From contig JBBRNH010000065.1 in NCBI GenBank assembly GCA_038230415.1, forward strand, positions 1-33,929: DNA of 33,929 nt. The letters are read 5' to 3'. This DNA is from JBBRNH01 sp038230415. GTDB taxonomy: Bacteria > Bacteroidota > Bacteroidia > Cytophagales > Spirosomataceae. This document shows, piece by piece, positions 15,001 to 23,663 of this stretch. The stretch's first letter is position 1. Each line of letters begins with the position of its first letter. The notes beneath the pieces are model-generated. The model was not told the DNA's origin and did no database searches. It saw nothing but the letters and a program-made list of their open reading frames with translations. The position numbers and the translations under genes were made by a program.

Positions 15001-16033
15001 TCCCCGCATTATCGCTCTGCTGTTGGCCTGCCTGATTTCGGCAGTGACGGTGGCGTTTCTGACTTTTGTAGAAGGCGTGACGAACAATATGCTTTTTGTG
15101 GTGGCCGTGTCGTCGTTTGTGGTCTCGTTCTTCCTCGTTTTATATTCTATTGAGCTGCTGGTGTATCGGGAGGTCAATAAAATGTATAAAACGATCCACA
15201 AACTCAAACTCCGCGATTTTAACATCTCCCGCAAAACCGTTATTCAGAACGATAACCCGTTTAAGAAACTGAACGACGAGATTTTTGTGTACGTCGCCAA
15301 GAAACAGAAAGAAATCGAAGAACTCCGGCGACTGGAAATCTTCCGGCGGGAGTTTCTGGCCGACGTGTCGCACGAACTGAAAACGCCCATTTTTGCCGCT
15401 CAGGGCTTTGTTCATACCCTGATTGACGGAGCCATTGACGATCCCAAGGTGCGCGATAAGTTTCTGATGAAAGCCGCCAAAAGCCTTGATGGGTTAGACG
15501 CTCTCGTGAAAGACCTCGTAGCCCTGACTCAACTCGAAACCGGCGAACTCAAAATGCACTTCGACCGTACCGATATGCACCACCTCACACTCAGTGTGTT
15601 TGAGCAGCTCGAACCCGTTGCCCGCAAACGCAATACCACCCTCCGCATTAAAACCGAACACGTTGGCCCCGTTTGGGCGCGGGCCGACGGGCAGCGGCTG
15701 GAACAGGTGATGACGAACCTCGTTGAGAACGCCATCAAATACGGTCACGAGGGCGGCAAAGTGCTGGTCTCGCTCGAAGAAGAAAAGAAAAACATTCAGG
15801 TCTCCGTCCGAGACGATGGCCCCGGCATCTCGCCCGAACACCTCAGCCGGATTTTTGAGCGATTTTACCGGGTTGACAAAAGCCGCGCCAAAGACCGGGG
15901 CGGCACCGGGCTTGGTTTAGCCATCGTAAAACACATTCTGAATGCCCACCACTCAAAAGTGACCGTGATGAGCAAACTCGACAAAGGCACCGAGTTTCGG
16001 TTTAAGTTAGAACGGCCCGACCATGCGGGCTAA
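14990..16033 (+). CDS. Sensor histidine kinase (PhoR-like)
   Basis: A 347-residue inner-membrane kinase. Two membrane helices (about 7-27 and 34-56) are separated by a very short periplasmic loop, so there is no large sensor domain. A linker leads to the HisKA domain with the phospho-accepting histidine at about residue 128 (FLADVSHELKTP). The ATPase domain has the N box (NLVENAIKYG), G1 (DDGPGIS), F box (FERFYRVDKSR) and G2 (GGTGLGLAIVKH). It pairs with the regulator at 13603. Its start codon lies inside the 3' end of hepT. Sequence and gene order fit a PhoR-like kinase; the stimulus is not evident. Confidence 0.92.
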   Translation: MSLSPRIIALLLACLISAVTVAFLTFVEGVTNNMLFVVAVSSFVVSFFLVLYSIELLVYREVNKMYKTIHKLKLRDFNISRKTVIQNDNPFKKLNDEIFVYVAKKQKEIEELRRLEIFRREFLADVSHELKTPIFAAQGFVHTLIDGAIDDPKVRDKFLMKAAKSLDGLDALVKDLVALTQLETGELKMHFDRTDMHHLTLSVFEQLEPVARKRNTTLRIKTEHVGPVWARADGQRLEQVMTNLVENAIKYGHEGGKVLVSLEEEKKNIQVSVRDDGPGISPEHLSRIFERFYRVDKSRAKDRGGTGLGLAIVKHILNAHHSKVTVMSKLDKGTEFRFKLERPDHAG

Positions 16034-16077
16034 CCACATCCTGAACGACTTGCTGCCCTTTTGCGTAGTGTATTGAC

Positions 16078-16797
16078 ATGAAAATTACGTTTGCAGACCT
16101 GATCGTTTTTGAAAACGACAGTTATATCTTAATCAACAAGCCGCCCCATCTGGCCTCGCTGGATGAGCGCACCACCGACCGCACCGACAGTATTCTGCGG
16201 TTAGCCAAAGCCTACTGGCCCGACGCGCAACTCGGCCATCGGTTGGATAAAGAAACGTCGGGTATTCTTGCCATTGCCAAAACCCCTGAAGCCTACCGCC
16301 ACTTAGCCATGCAGTTTGAACACCGCGAGGTAACAAAACGCTATCATGCGGTGGTAAACGGGGTACATAATCTCGAAGGGATTTCGGTGTATCTGCCCAT
16401 CTCGCCCGTTAAAGACGGAACAGCCGTGAAAATTGACCGCGAAAAGGGTAAAGTTGCCGAAACGATTTTCAACACCCTGAAAGCCTATAAAACCACCACC
16501 TTAGTTGAGTGTATGCCCATTACGGGGCGGATGCACCAGATTCGGGTGCATCTGATGTGTTTGAAAGCACCCATCGTGAATGACCCGACGTATGGCGGCA
16601 AGCCCGTTTTTCTCTCGGACTTAAAGCGTAATTTCAACCTCAAGCAGGACACCGAGGAGCAGCCGCTCATCAAACGGGTTGCGCTGCACGCTCACTCACT
16701 CACATTTACCCTGCTTAACGGCGAAGAAGCCACATTCGAAGCACCGTACCCCAAAGATTTCGATACGTTGGTGAAGCAAATCGAGAAGTTTGCTTGA
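16078..16797 (+). CDS. RluA-family pseudouridine synthase
   Basis: A 239-residue cytoplasmic enzyme that isomerises uridine to pseudouridine in RNA. The catalytic-loop motif HRLDKETSG is present at about residues 58-66, with the essential aspartate in HRLD. Other family motifs are seen: IYINKPP-like IL-INKPPHLASL at the N-terminus, KRYHAVVNG and GRMHQIRVHLMCLKAPIVND. There is no N-terminal S4 domain, so it is a short RluA/RluC-type protein. Whether the target is rRNA or tRNA cannot be decided. It starts 44 bp after the kinase on the same strand and is followed by an inverted repeat. Confidence 0.92.
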   Translation: MKITFADLIVFENDSYILINKPPHLASLDERTTDRTDSILRLAKAYWPDAQLGHRLDKETSGILAIAKTPEAYRHLAMQFEHREVTKRYHAVVNGVHNLEGISVYLPISPVKDGTAVKIDREKGKVAETIFNTLKAYKTTTLVECMPITGRMHQIRVHLMCLKAPIVNDPTYGGKPVFLSDLKRNFNLKQDTEEQPLIKRVALHAHSLTFTLLNGEEATFEAPYPKDFDTLVKQIEKFA

Positions 16798-16803
16798 TTG
16801 AGT

Positions 16804-16889
16804 GGTTAGTGATTGATGGCAAGTGGTTAGTTTTGCTCTGTGCAAGTTGATCCTGAAATAAACTAATCACTAATCCCTTGCCACTAACC
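16804..16889. repeat. Inverted repeat of 7-bp words before Dabb gene
   Basis: The left arm (16804-16831) is four consecutive 7-bp words: GGTTAGT at both ends, with GATTGAT and GGCAAGT between. The right arm (16862-16889), read on the minus strand, is also four such words, with GGTTAGT first, then GGCAAGG and two GATTAGT. The arms therefore contain the same kinds of word in a different order. A 30-bp loop separates them. The element ends 3 bp before the GTG start of the next gene. Confidence 0.88.
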
Positions 16890-16892
16890 ACT

Positions 16893-17192
16893 GTGTTTTT
16901 ACATTCTGTTTTCTTCTACCTCAATAACTCCGACAGTCAGGCCGATCAGGACGCACTGCGCCGGGGACTCACTACGCTGGCTGGCATAGAGACCGTCACA
17001 ACGGCATACATCGGAACGCCCGCCGAAACCCGCCGACCCGTCATTGACCACACCTATAGCTTCGCACTAATGCTCGTTTTTGCCGATCAGGCCGCGCACG
17101 ATGTCTATCAGGAACATCCTATCCATCTGCAGTTTGTGGCCGATTGCGCCCACCTCTGGCAGCGGGTTCAGATTTACGACGCACTGACCTAA
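16893..17192 (+). CDS. Dabb (stress-responsive A/B barrel) domain protein
   Basis: A 99-residue protein from the GTG at 16893 (MFLHSVFFYL), which reproduces the usual Dabb start. The body has the ferredoxin-like alpha/beta pattern of the family: an early strand, a helix (ADQDALRRGLTTLAG), YIGTPAETRRPVIDHTYSFALM, and HDVYQEHPIHLQFV near the end. Such small dimeric barrels have varied or unknown roles. An upstream TTG at 16878 is in frame but lies inside the inverted repeat, so GTG is preferred. The start directly abuts that repeat. Confidence 0.82.
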   Translation: MFLHSVFFYLNNSDSQADQDALRRGLTTLAGIETVTTAYIGTPAETRRPVIDHTYSFALMLVFADQAAHDVYQEHPIHLQFVADCAHLWQRVQIYDALT

Positions 17193-17217
17193 GCACCCGC
17201 TATGCCGGTTTTTGCGT

Positions 17218-17225
17218 TACCTTTG
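17218..17225 (+). promoter_or_regulatory. -7 promoter element upstream of TPR gene
   Basis: TACCTTTG matches TAnnTTTG exactly. It lies 72 bp before the ATG at 17298, giving a leader of about 65 nt. No good TTTG -33 element is seen at the usual spacing, so the call is tentative. It would drive the TPR, DUF4292 and EnvC-like genes. Confidence 0.4.
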
Positions 17226-17297
17226 TTTCTTACGCTCAACCAGCCTTCAGGCCGCAATAGAAGCCGTTTGGGGGCGTTGGAATAGAAAATTCCGGCT

Positions 17298-19064
17298 ATG
17301 TATTCACTGATTCACAATAGATTGCTTGCCAACCGGCTCTGGCTTATTGCCGGGCTGGTTTTGGCCTTTGCGCTGATGCCGGCAGTGGCGCAGAAAAAAC
17401 GCAGCGACGTTCCCAAACCCGCCGTTGCGCCCCTCACACCGGCTCAGGTTGAGGAAGAATCCATGTTTACCGACGGGATGCGGTTTTCGATGGCCGACGA
17501 ACCTTCCCGCGCCATCGAGCAGTTTGAAAAGCTCCTGAAAAAGTACCCGATCAACGTGGCCGCGCAGTTCGCCCTGGCTTCGTCGCTGATAAAAGTTGGC
17601 AAAACCACCGAGGCCATTGCCCCCGCCACCAAAGCCTGGGAAGCCGACAAAACCAATAAATACTACGCCTTGCTGTTGGCCGAACTGTTTGTAAAGCAAA
17701 AACGCTACGCCGAAGCCGAAGAGTTGTACGAAGCCATCCTGAAACTCAGCCCCGACAATGTGGAATACGGTGTTGAACTGGCGGCTGTGTATCTGTTCGA
17801 CGAAAAACCAGACAAGGCCCTGGCTGCCTACGACCGCGTGGAGCGGGAAACGGGTTTGAACGAAGAAATTACCCGGCAAAAACAGCGTATATACCTCAAA
17901 CAGAATAAGATAGAGAAAGCCATTGCCGAAGCCGAACGCTTAGCCGCGTCTGACCCCGGCGACCCTGACCTGCTACTCGAAGGGGCCGAACTGCTCATCG
18001 CCAACGACCGCCCCGATCAGGCCGTTGGCTGGATTGACCGGGCGCTGGCAATCAACCCCGATCAACCGCAGGCCCGTATTATGCTGGCCGATATTTACCG
18101 GCGCAAAGGTGATTTGCCCCGCGCCAGTCAGGAACTCGATAAGGTGATTGCCAACCCAAATGTAGATGCCGCGCTGAAAGCGCAGATTCTGGCGAGCTAT
18201 GTGGGCATTGCCGGGACTGATGCCACCGCTCAGAAAACAGCCCTGAAAATGGCGCAGGATTTGGCGAAAGCCAGCCCCAAAGATGCCAAAACGCAGGTGA
18301 TGCTGGCCGATTTGCTGATGCAGCAAAACCAGAAACCCGAAGCCCGCGATGCCTACGCCCAGGCAGCCCGGCTCGACGGGTCATCGTTTGAGGTGTGGGG
18401 GGCGTTGATTCAACTCGATGGCGACCTGAATCTATTGGATAGCCTGCTCAATGATTCACAAAAAGCCCTCGAATTATTTCCGACGCAGGGCTTGTTCTGG
18501 TACTCCAACGGCTCGGCGCATCTCGCCAAAAAGCACTATCAGGAAGCCGCCGACGCGCTCGAAGAAAGCCGCAAGCTGTCGGCTTCCAACGCTGAACTGA
18601 CCAATTTTATCAATGCACAACTCGGCGATGCTTACAATGCGCTGGGTAACCACGCCGAATCAGACGACGCTTATACACGGGTGCTGAAACAAGACCCGCG
18701 CAACGACCACGTGCTGAACAATTACAGTTATTTTCTCTCGCTCAGAAAAGAAAAGCTGCCCGAAGCCCTGAAAATGGCCGAAAAATTAGTGGAGCGAAAT
18801 CCTACAAACGCCACGTTCTTAGATACTTACGCCTGGGTTCTGTATATCACGAAAGATTATGCAAAAGCACGGCAATACCTCGAAAAGGCCATTGCCGCTG
18901 AAGCCGGAACGGTATCAGGCACGATTATCGAACACTACGGTGATGTGTTGTTTCAACTCGGTGAGCGCGATAAAGCCATTGATGAATGGAAAAAAGCCAA
19001 AGCCAAAGGTGATGCCAGTGCGGACATAGACAAAAAAATCGCCACCGGAAAAATCAATGAATAA
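17298..19064 (+). CDS. Secreted tetratricopeptide-repeat protein
   Basis: A 588-residue exported protein. Signal peptide: residues about 1-32 (LIAGLVLAFALMPAVAQ). From residue about 55 to the end the sequence is a solenoid of ten or more TPR units, with typical pairs such as PDKALAAYDRVERETG, PDQAVGWIDRALAINPDQPQ and YAKARQYLEKAIAAE. Such proteins are periplasmic scaffolds. It overlaps the DUF4292 gene by 8 bp and is followed by the EnvC-like gene, an order that I believe is common in Bacteroidota and points to envelope or peptidoglycan work. Its exact partner is unknown. Confidence 0.88.
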   Translation: MYSLIHNRLLANRLWLIAGLVLAFALMPAVAQKKRSDVPKPAVAPLTPAQVEEESMFTDGMRFSMADEPSRAIEQFEKLLKKYPINVAAQFALASSLIKVGKTTEAIAPATKAWEADKTNKYYALLLAELFVKQKRYAEAEELYEAILKLSPDNVEYGVELAAVYLFDEKPDKALAAYDRVERETGLNEEITRQKQRIYLKQNKIEKAIAEAERLAASDPGDPDLLLEGAELLIANDRPDQAVGWIDRALAINPDQPQARIMLADIYRRKGDLPRASQELDKVIANPNVDAALKAQILASYVGIAGTDATAQKTALKMAQDLAKASPKDAKTQVMLADLLMQQNQKPEARDAYAQAARLDGSSFEVWGALIQLDGDLNLLDSLLNDSQKALELFPTQGLFWYSNGSAHLAKKHYQEAADALEESRKLSASNAELTNFINAQLGDAYNALGNHAESDDAYTRVLKQDPRNDHVLNNYSYFLSLRKEKLPEALKMAEKLVERNPTNATFLDTYAWVLYITKDYAKARQYLEKAIAAEAGTVSGTIIEHYGDVLFQLGERDKAIDEWKKAKAKGDASADIDKKIATGKINE

Positions 19065-19923
19065 CCCGCTGTTGGTAGCCCTGCTGCTGTTTTCGCTGTT
19101 CACTGCCGACGGATGCCGCCGTCGAAACCTGGTTCGGTCGGCCCCACCCGTTCCCCGCCCTGATTCGACGATTGTTCAGAAGCCAACGTTCCCCACCGAT
19201 ACAATTGCCAAAGCACCTGAAACGCCCCGAACGCGGCCCGGCATTGAAGAGGCCCGCGCCAACGTTGCCGAGATTGATTTCAAATACCTCACGGCTAAGT
19301 CAAAGTTGTCGTTCAAGAGTAAAGACCAGAACATTAACAACGCCAGTGTAACCACCCGCGTCCAGAAAGACAGCCTGATCTGGATGTCAGTATCGGTGGT
19401 GGGTGGTATTGAAGTGGCCCGGATTCAGATCACCCGCGATTCAGTCACGATTTTAGACAAAATCCATCGCGAATACAGCCGCTATGACTTCTCGACGTTG
19501 AGTAAGCGGTTCAACTTTGCCATGAATTTCGACCTCCTGCAAGCCCTGATTGTGGGAAATTTACCCCTGCCCCGCCGACCGGCCCAGAAAATCAAGAACG
19601 AGCGCGACTACCTGCTGCTTCGCCAAAGCGAGGGCAAAGTGCTGGTTGACAACTACATTGGCGAAGAAGACCGAAAACTCAAAAAGCTGATGGTTACAGA
19701 GCAGCCAACAAAAAACACGCTCCGACTCGATTACGAAGACTTTGCGGCCCTGAATAACTTCGTGTTTCCGTACACAAGCCTTGTTACGCTCAATTACCAA
19801 TCCAGTACCGACGGGCAGTTTTACGAAACGCTACTGCAAATCAGGCATAGCAAAGTAGAATTGGTGGATAAAGCTCCGGGTTTCCCATTTTCGATTCCGT
19901 CGAAATACGACCGGCGACAATGA
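19057..19923 (+). CDS. DUF4292 family lipoprotein
   Basis: A 288-residue protein. The N-terminus is a lipoprotein signal with a somewhat weak lipobox (FTADGC, cysteine about residue 20). A proline-rich linker (about 25-65) precedes the DUF4292 domain, recognised by AEIDFKYLTAKSKLSFKSKD, DSLIWMSVSVVGGIEVAR and LLQALIVGNLPLP. The beta-rich fold resembles LolA/LolB- and outer-membrane lipoprotein-type carriers, which suggests a role in lipid or lipoprotein handling at the outer membrane; this is inference. It overlaps the TPR gene by 8 bp and is 29 bp before the EnvC-like gene, so all three are likely co-transcribed. Confidence 0.85.
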   Translation: MNNPLLVALLLFSLFTADGCRRRNLVRSAPPVPRPDSTIVQKPTFPTDTIAKAPETPRTRPGIEEARANVAEIDFKYLTAKSKLSFKSKDQNINNASVTTRVQKDSLIWMSVSVVGGIEVARIQITRDSVTILDKIHREYSRYDFSTLSKRFNFAMNFDLLQALIVGNLPLPRRPAQKIKNERDYLLLRQSEGKVLVDNYIGEEDRKLKKLMVTEQPTKNTLRLDYEDFAALNNFVFPYTSLVTLNYQSSTDGQFYETLLQIRHSKVELVDKAPGFPFSIPSKYDRRQ

Positions 19924-19952
19924 ACCGACCACCGGACTGACCCGGTTTCTGA

Positions 19953-21356
19953 ATGATGAAACGTGATTCCTTACTTAAATCGGCCTGTCTTCCCCTGTTG
20001 GGGTTGATATTGCTCTCGGCACCCGTTTGGGCGCAGACCCGCAACCGGCAGGCGTTGGAGCAGGAAAAACGCCAGAATCTGGAACGGATGATTCAGATTC
20101 GGAATGTGCTACGCCAGACCGCCCGCGAAAAACGGGTTACGCTGGGGCAACTTCGGGCCTTAAATCAGCAAATCCAGACCCAGACCCGCCAGATTAACCT
20201 GCTCACCGAAGACGTTCGCCTGACCGAAATAGAAGCCAACGAACTCCGGGCGGCCAGCGATAAACTCACGCAGGATCTGGACAAACTCAAAGTCGAATAC
20301 GGAACAATGATTGCCAACGCCGACCGCCGACGGCAGCAACTCAACCCACTCGGTTTTTTGGTAGCCGCCGACAATTTCAACCAGCTCGTTGCCCGGTTTC
20401 GTTACCTGAAACAGTATTCTAACGCCCGGCAGGGCCAGGTTCGGCAGATGGAGCAGGTGAAAACCATGTTGCAGGGTAAGCGGCAGGCCACCGTTAGAAA
20501 GCGCGACCAGCAGCAGGTTATCATCAAAACCAAAGTCAACGAAGGCCGTAAATTGGAAGTCCTGAAGACGGAGCAGGACCGAACAGCCAAACAGTTGAGT
20601 AAAAAAGAAGCCGACCTCCGCACCGAACTCGCCGAAAGCCGCCGGGCCATCCAGCAACTCGAAGGCCTGATTACCCGCGTGATTGCCCGCGAAGCCCGCG
20701 AACGCGCAGACCGTGAACGGGCAGACCGGGCCGAACGGGAGCGCGAACGCGAACGGTTAGCCCGCGCCGAAGCCGCCCGCAAAGCCGTTGCCGAGAAGAA
20801 ACGGGCCGATGATATTGCTGCTGCCAAAGAAGCCGGTAAGCCCGCACCACCCCCGCCCGAACCGGAGCCGGAAGTCAGGAAACCGGAACCCGCTCGCCCC
20901 GAACCGTCGCGGAACAACCTCAACGATGCCGAAGAAGCCTTAGCCTCATCGTTTGCGGCCTCGCGGTCGCGGCTGTCGTGGCCCGTTACTACCGGGTTTA
21001 TTTCTGATCGGTTTGGCGTTCACGCGCACCCGGTACTGAAAGGCATAAAAGTTGATAATCAGGGAGTTGACATACAAACCAATGCCGGGCAGTCGGTGCG
21101 GGCCGTGTATGACGGTGTGGTGCGCGATGTGGCTTCGATGCCCGGTATGAACAGCGTGGTACTGGTGCAGCACGGCGATTATTATACGGTGTATGCCAAA
21201 CTCCGCAACGTATCGGTCAAAAATGGGCAGCGTATCAAAGCCCGTGAAACAATCGGCACCGTTGCCACCAACAAAGACGGTGTGTCGGAAGTGCAGTTCC
21301 AAATCTGGAAAGAAACCAGCCGCCTGAACCCCGAAAATTGGCTCGTGCCGAGGTGA
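19953..21356 (+). CDS. EnvC-like murein hydrolase activator (degenerate LytM domain)
   Basis: A 467-residue exported protein: signal peptide to about residue 28 (LSAPVWAQ), long coiled coil (about 30-250, rich in Glu/Arg/Gln), a basic Ala/Arg/Glu stretch and a proline-rich linker (KPAPPPPEPEPEVRKPEP), then an M23/LytM domain (about 335-467). The zinc site is lost: the H-x-G-x-D motif reads NQGVD, the HxH histidine is glutamine (VQFQIW), and the YAHL histidine is lysine (YAKL). This is the same kind of loss as in EnvC, which activates amidases rather than cutting peptidoglycan. It is the last gene of the TPR-DUF4292 unit, and an inverted repeat follows. Confidence 0.9.
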   Translation: MMKRDSLLKSACLPLLGLILLSAPVWAQTRNRQALEQEKRQNLERMIQIRNVLRQTAREKRVTLGQLRALNQQIQTQTRQINLLTEDVRLTEIEANELRAASDKLTQDLDKLKVEYGTMIANADRRRQQLNPLGFLVAADNFNQLVARFRYLKQYSNARQGQVRQMEQVKTMLQGKRQATVRKRDQQQVIIKTKVNEGRKLEVLKTEQDRTAKQLSKKEADLRTELAESRRAIQQLEGLITRVIAREARERADRERADRAERERERERLARAEAARKAVAEKKRADDIAAAKEAGKPAPPPPEPEPEVRKPEPARPEPSRNNLNDAEEALASSFAASRSRLSWPVTTGFISDRFGVHAHPVLKGIKVDNQGVDIQTNAGQSVRAVYDGVVRDVASMPGMNSVVLVQHGDYYTVYAKLRNVSVKNGQRIKARETIGTVATNKDGVSEVQFQIWKETSRLNPENWLVPR

Positions 21357-21372
21357 TATGAAGTAGCGCGGG

Positions 21373-21450
21373 CGGTTGGCCGTTGCCATTGCACTCCGCA
21401 GAAACAGCATTTTGTTCCTGACTGAGAAGTTCAACGGCAACGGCCAACCG
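21373..21450. repeat. Inverted repeat between convergent genes
   Basis: CGGTTGGCCGTTGCC (21373-21387) has a perfect inverted copy at 21436-21450. Similarity extends outward imperfectly on both sides for about 10-15 bp, towards the two stop codons. The spacer is 48 bp. It lies between the EnvC-like gene (+) and the propeller gene (-), so it could act as a two-way transcription terminator. The core is two related 7-bp words. Confidence 0.82.
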
Positions 21451-21456
21451 TCTGCG

Positions 21457-23565
21457 TCACTTCACCACTTTCAAAATCCCCTGCATGAGCGAGGCATGGC
21501 CGGGGAAGGTACAGACGAAGGTGTAGTCGCCGGGTTCGGCTGGGGCGGTGAAATAGATGGCTTCCGCGCTTTCGGGTTGCAGAATGTTGGTGTGAAACAG
21601 CACATCTGCCGATGCCGGGACGTACTGCATTTTAGCCCCGTTCAGGTTGAGCCGCATGGCCGCGTTACCCACCGCATTGGCCGCGCCGGGCTTCACAATC
21701 ACGCAGTTATGCAGCATATCGTCGTTGTTGTTGAAGACCCATTTCACCCGGCTTCCGGCCCGGACTTCCACTTTTTCGGTATCGTATTTCAGGCCAGGTT
21801 TCGTGCTGATGGTTACGGCTTGGTCGGGGCCGTTCGTCCAGTCAGCGGGTTGTTCGGTGCGTCGTTTGGCGGTTGCCGTTTGCGGTTTTGCAGAAGTTCC
21901 GGTCCCGATTTTCCCCTTTCCTCCCATTTCTCCCCCTCTTCCCTTTCCTCCGTCTTTTGCCATTTCTCCTGTTCCTGCTCTGTTCGTCATAGTCGCCATC
22001 ATCGTCGAGTGGTCATGTCCGGGTGCTGAGGTTGTGCTGGCGGTCAGTTCGCTGGTTTTCTGGCGGGCGGGTAAATTCGTTATCCGGTCGCCGGGCGCAA
22101 TGGCGTTCAGGGTGTAATAACCCGTGTTGTGTAGCAGTGCCAAACCCGTTGCCGACCGCACACCTTCGGCTTTTATTTCGTGAATGTAGCCTTCGCGGAG
22201 ACTCGTATCGGCCACAATCCGGGCCGAGAGTCCGTCTTCAGCCACGATAACACCCCGAATCGGTACCAAACCGGCGTTTTCAATCGGGCTGCCGTAGGTC
22301 TTGTGGTATTTGTATGTAAAACTGTTCAGGCCGTAGCTGGCCGGGTCCTGGGCGGTTTTGCGGTCAACGGGTTGGGTAAACGTTACCAGAAAACCGTCGG
22401 GCTGCGAAGTGATAGCTTTCATCTCAAACGGCGTTTGGCCGGTCCAGACCAATCGCTGAATCCCGAACGGCGACTTGCCCGTTGCGGCCCAGCCCCGGCT
22501 CGTCATTCCCACGAACATGGAGCCGTCCTGCCCCCAGACCATGCGGATAATGCCTGACTGAAACCCTTCGCGAAACGGGAAACACGCGCCCTGCCACTCA
22601 CCGTTGACTTTTTCGAGGGCGACGCGCATGATTTTTGAGTGGCCCTGATCGCCCACGAACACCTGCCCGGCAAACGGCCCGAAGGCCCCGGCGGTGGTGT
22701 CTTCTTTCATATCGGAGGTTGAGATACCCATCAGCGTGTGCGGAAACCAGATGGCCGGGATTTTCAGATTCTTCACCGTCTTCGCCACTTCGTGCATGGG
22801 TTTCCCCGTGCTTGGCACGTCTTCGGGTTTCAGGCTCAGGGGTGATCCCGCTTCGCTTGTCCAGCGCAAGCCAGCAGGGTTTCCGGCAAAATCGCCTTTT
22901 TCAAGGTGGGTCATCCGCCCCGAACCAACCCAGTCGCCCTGATTTTCGGTGTAAAAAATCGAGCCATCGCGCAACACACCAAACCCGGCTGGCGACCGCA
23001 AACCCGTTGCCCAGGGAGTCATTTCGCCCCGGTCGTTGAGTTTCAGCATCCAGCCGCGCCACTTGGCAAGGCTCGCGCCGAAACCAATCCAGTCGAGGTT
23101 AAGCGTGATTACCATATCGCCATCGGGCAGCAGCACCGGGCCGTAGCTATATTCGTGGTAATTACCCGATAGCGGCCATTTATAAAACGAACTGTATTCA
23201 TCGGCAACATCATCACCGTCTAAATCTACCAGTTTCGTTACCTCACCGCGTTGGGTACAGAGCAGATAGCCCTGGGGGTGGTACATGAGGCCGAGTGGCT
23301 CGTGCAGCCCAGCCGCAAACCGCTTGAAGGTCGGTACGCGGCTTCCGGTCATATACGGGTTGCTGACCATCCAGACTTCACCCCGGCGCGTGCAGGCCGC
23401 CAATCGGCCATCGGGCATGGGGGCCAGTCCGCCCACTTCGAGTTTGATTTCTTCGGGAATCGGCAGCGTCACGATGCGGTAATAATCGTCTTCGTTCATC
23501 GGTCGCTGGGCGTGGGCCATCCCGACGCAGAGTAGTAATAAGCTGATAATCAGTAGTTTTCTCAT
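21457..23565 (-). CDS. Secreted beta-propeller protein with C-terminal type-1 copper domain
   Basis: A 702-residue exported protein. Signal peptide 1-19 (LLLLCVGMAHAQ). Residues about 25-370 form a glucose/sorbosone-dehydrogenase-like propeller (GLAPMPDGRLAACTRRGEVW, FAAGLHEPLGLMYHPQGYLL). A beta-rich region (about 380-500) follows, then a low-complexity Gly/Lys/Thr linker (about 510-575). The C-terminus (about 595-702) is an azurin/auracyanin-like cupredoxin with copper ligands H619, C685, H690 and M694 (FVCTFPGHASLMQG). It may pass electrons from an oxidation to a periplasmic carrier; the substrate is unknown. It is related to the DUF1080-like protein at 24811 in the type of neighbourhood where these are found. 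Confidence 0.82.
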   Translation of the reverse strand: MRKLLIISLLLLCVGMAHAQRPMNEDDYYRIVTLPIPEEIKLEVGGLAPMPDGRLAACTRRGEVWMVSNPYMTGSRVPTFKRFAAGLHEPLGLMYHPQGYLLCTQRGEVTKLVDLDGDDVADEYSSFYKWPLSGNYHEYSYGPVLLPDGDMVITLNLDWIGFGASLAKWRGWMLKLNDRGEMTPWATGLRSPAGFGVLRDGSIFYTENQGDWVGSGRMTHLEKGDFAGNPAGLRWTSEAGSPLSLKPEDVPSTGKPMHEVAKTVKNLKIPAIWFPHTLMGISTSDMKEDTTAGAFGPFAGQVFVGDQGHSKIMRVALEKVNGEWQGACFPFREGFQSGIIRMVWGQDGSMFVGMTSRGWAATGKSPFGIQRLVWTGQTPFEMKAITSQPDGFLVTFTQPVDRKTAQDPASYGLNSFTYKYHKTYGSPIENAGLVPIRGVIVAEDGLSARIVADTSLREGYIHEIKAEGVRSATGLALLHNTGYYTLNAIAPGDRITNLPARQKTSELTASTTSAPGHDHSTMMATMTNRAGTGEMAKDGGKGRGGEMGGKGKIGTGTSAKPQTATAKRRTEQPADWTNGPDQAVTISTKPGLKYDTEKVEVRAGSRVKWVFNNNDDMLHNCVIVKPGAANAVGNAAMRLNLNGAKMQYVPASADVLFHTNILQPESAEAIYFTAPAEPGDYTFVCTFPGHASLMQGILKVVK

Positions 23566-23601
23566 AGCAGAAAAAGATGTAATTCGTTGTTTTCAGTTGA
23601 C

Positions 23602-23625
23602 CGGCACAACTTAATGATGGTGCCG
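23602..23625. other. Small hairpin between csaA and propeller gene
   Basis: CGGCAC and GTGCCG form a 6-bp stem around a 12-nt loop. It lies about 40 bp past the csaA stop, with no T-tract in the direction of transcription, so a terminator role is doubtful. The rest of this 98-bp spacer shows nothing else. Confidence 0.25.
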
Positions 23626-23663
23626 AACTTATCTCCCACCGCCATTACGCTGTGGGTAATGAA

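Noticed and set aside
16878..16892. TTG start for the Dabb gene
   Set aside because: It falls inside the inverted repeat; the GTG at 16893 gives the canonical Dabb N-terminus.
20160..20923. Long minus-strand frames inside the EnvC-like gene
   Set aside because: They are low-complexity shadows (Arg/Ser-rich) of the coiled-coil coding strand.
19953..21356. Active M23 metallopeptidase
   Set aside because: The zinc-binding histidines are replaced, so an activator role is more likely.
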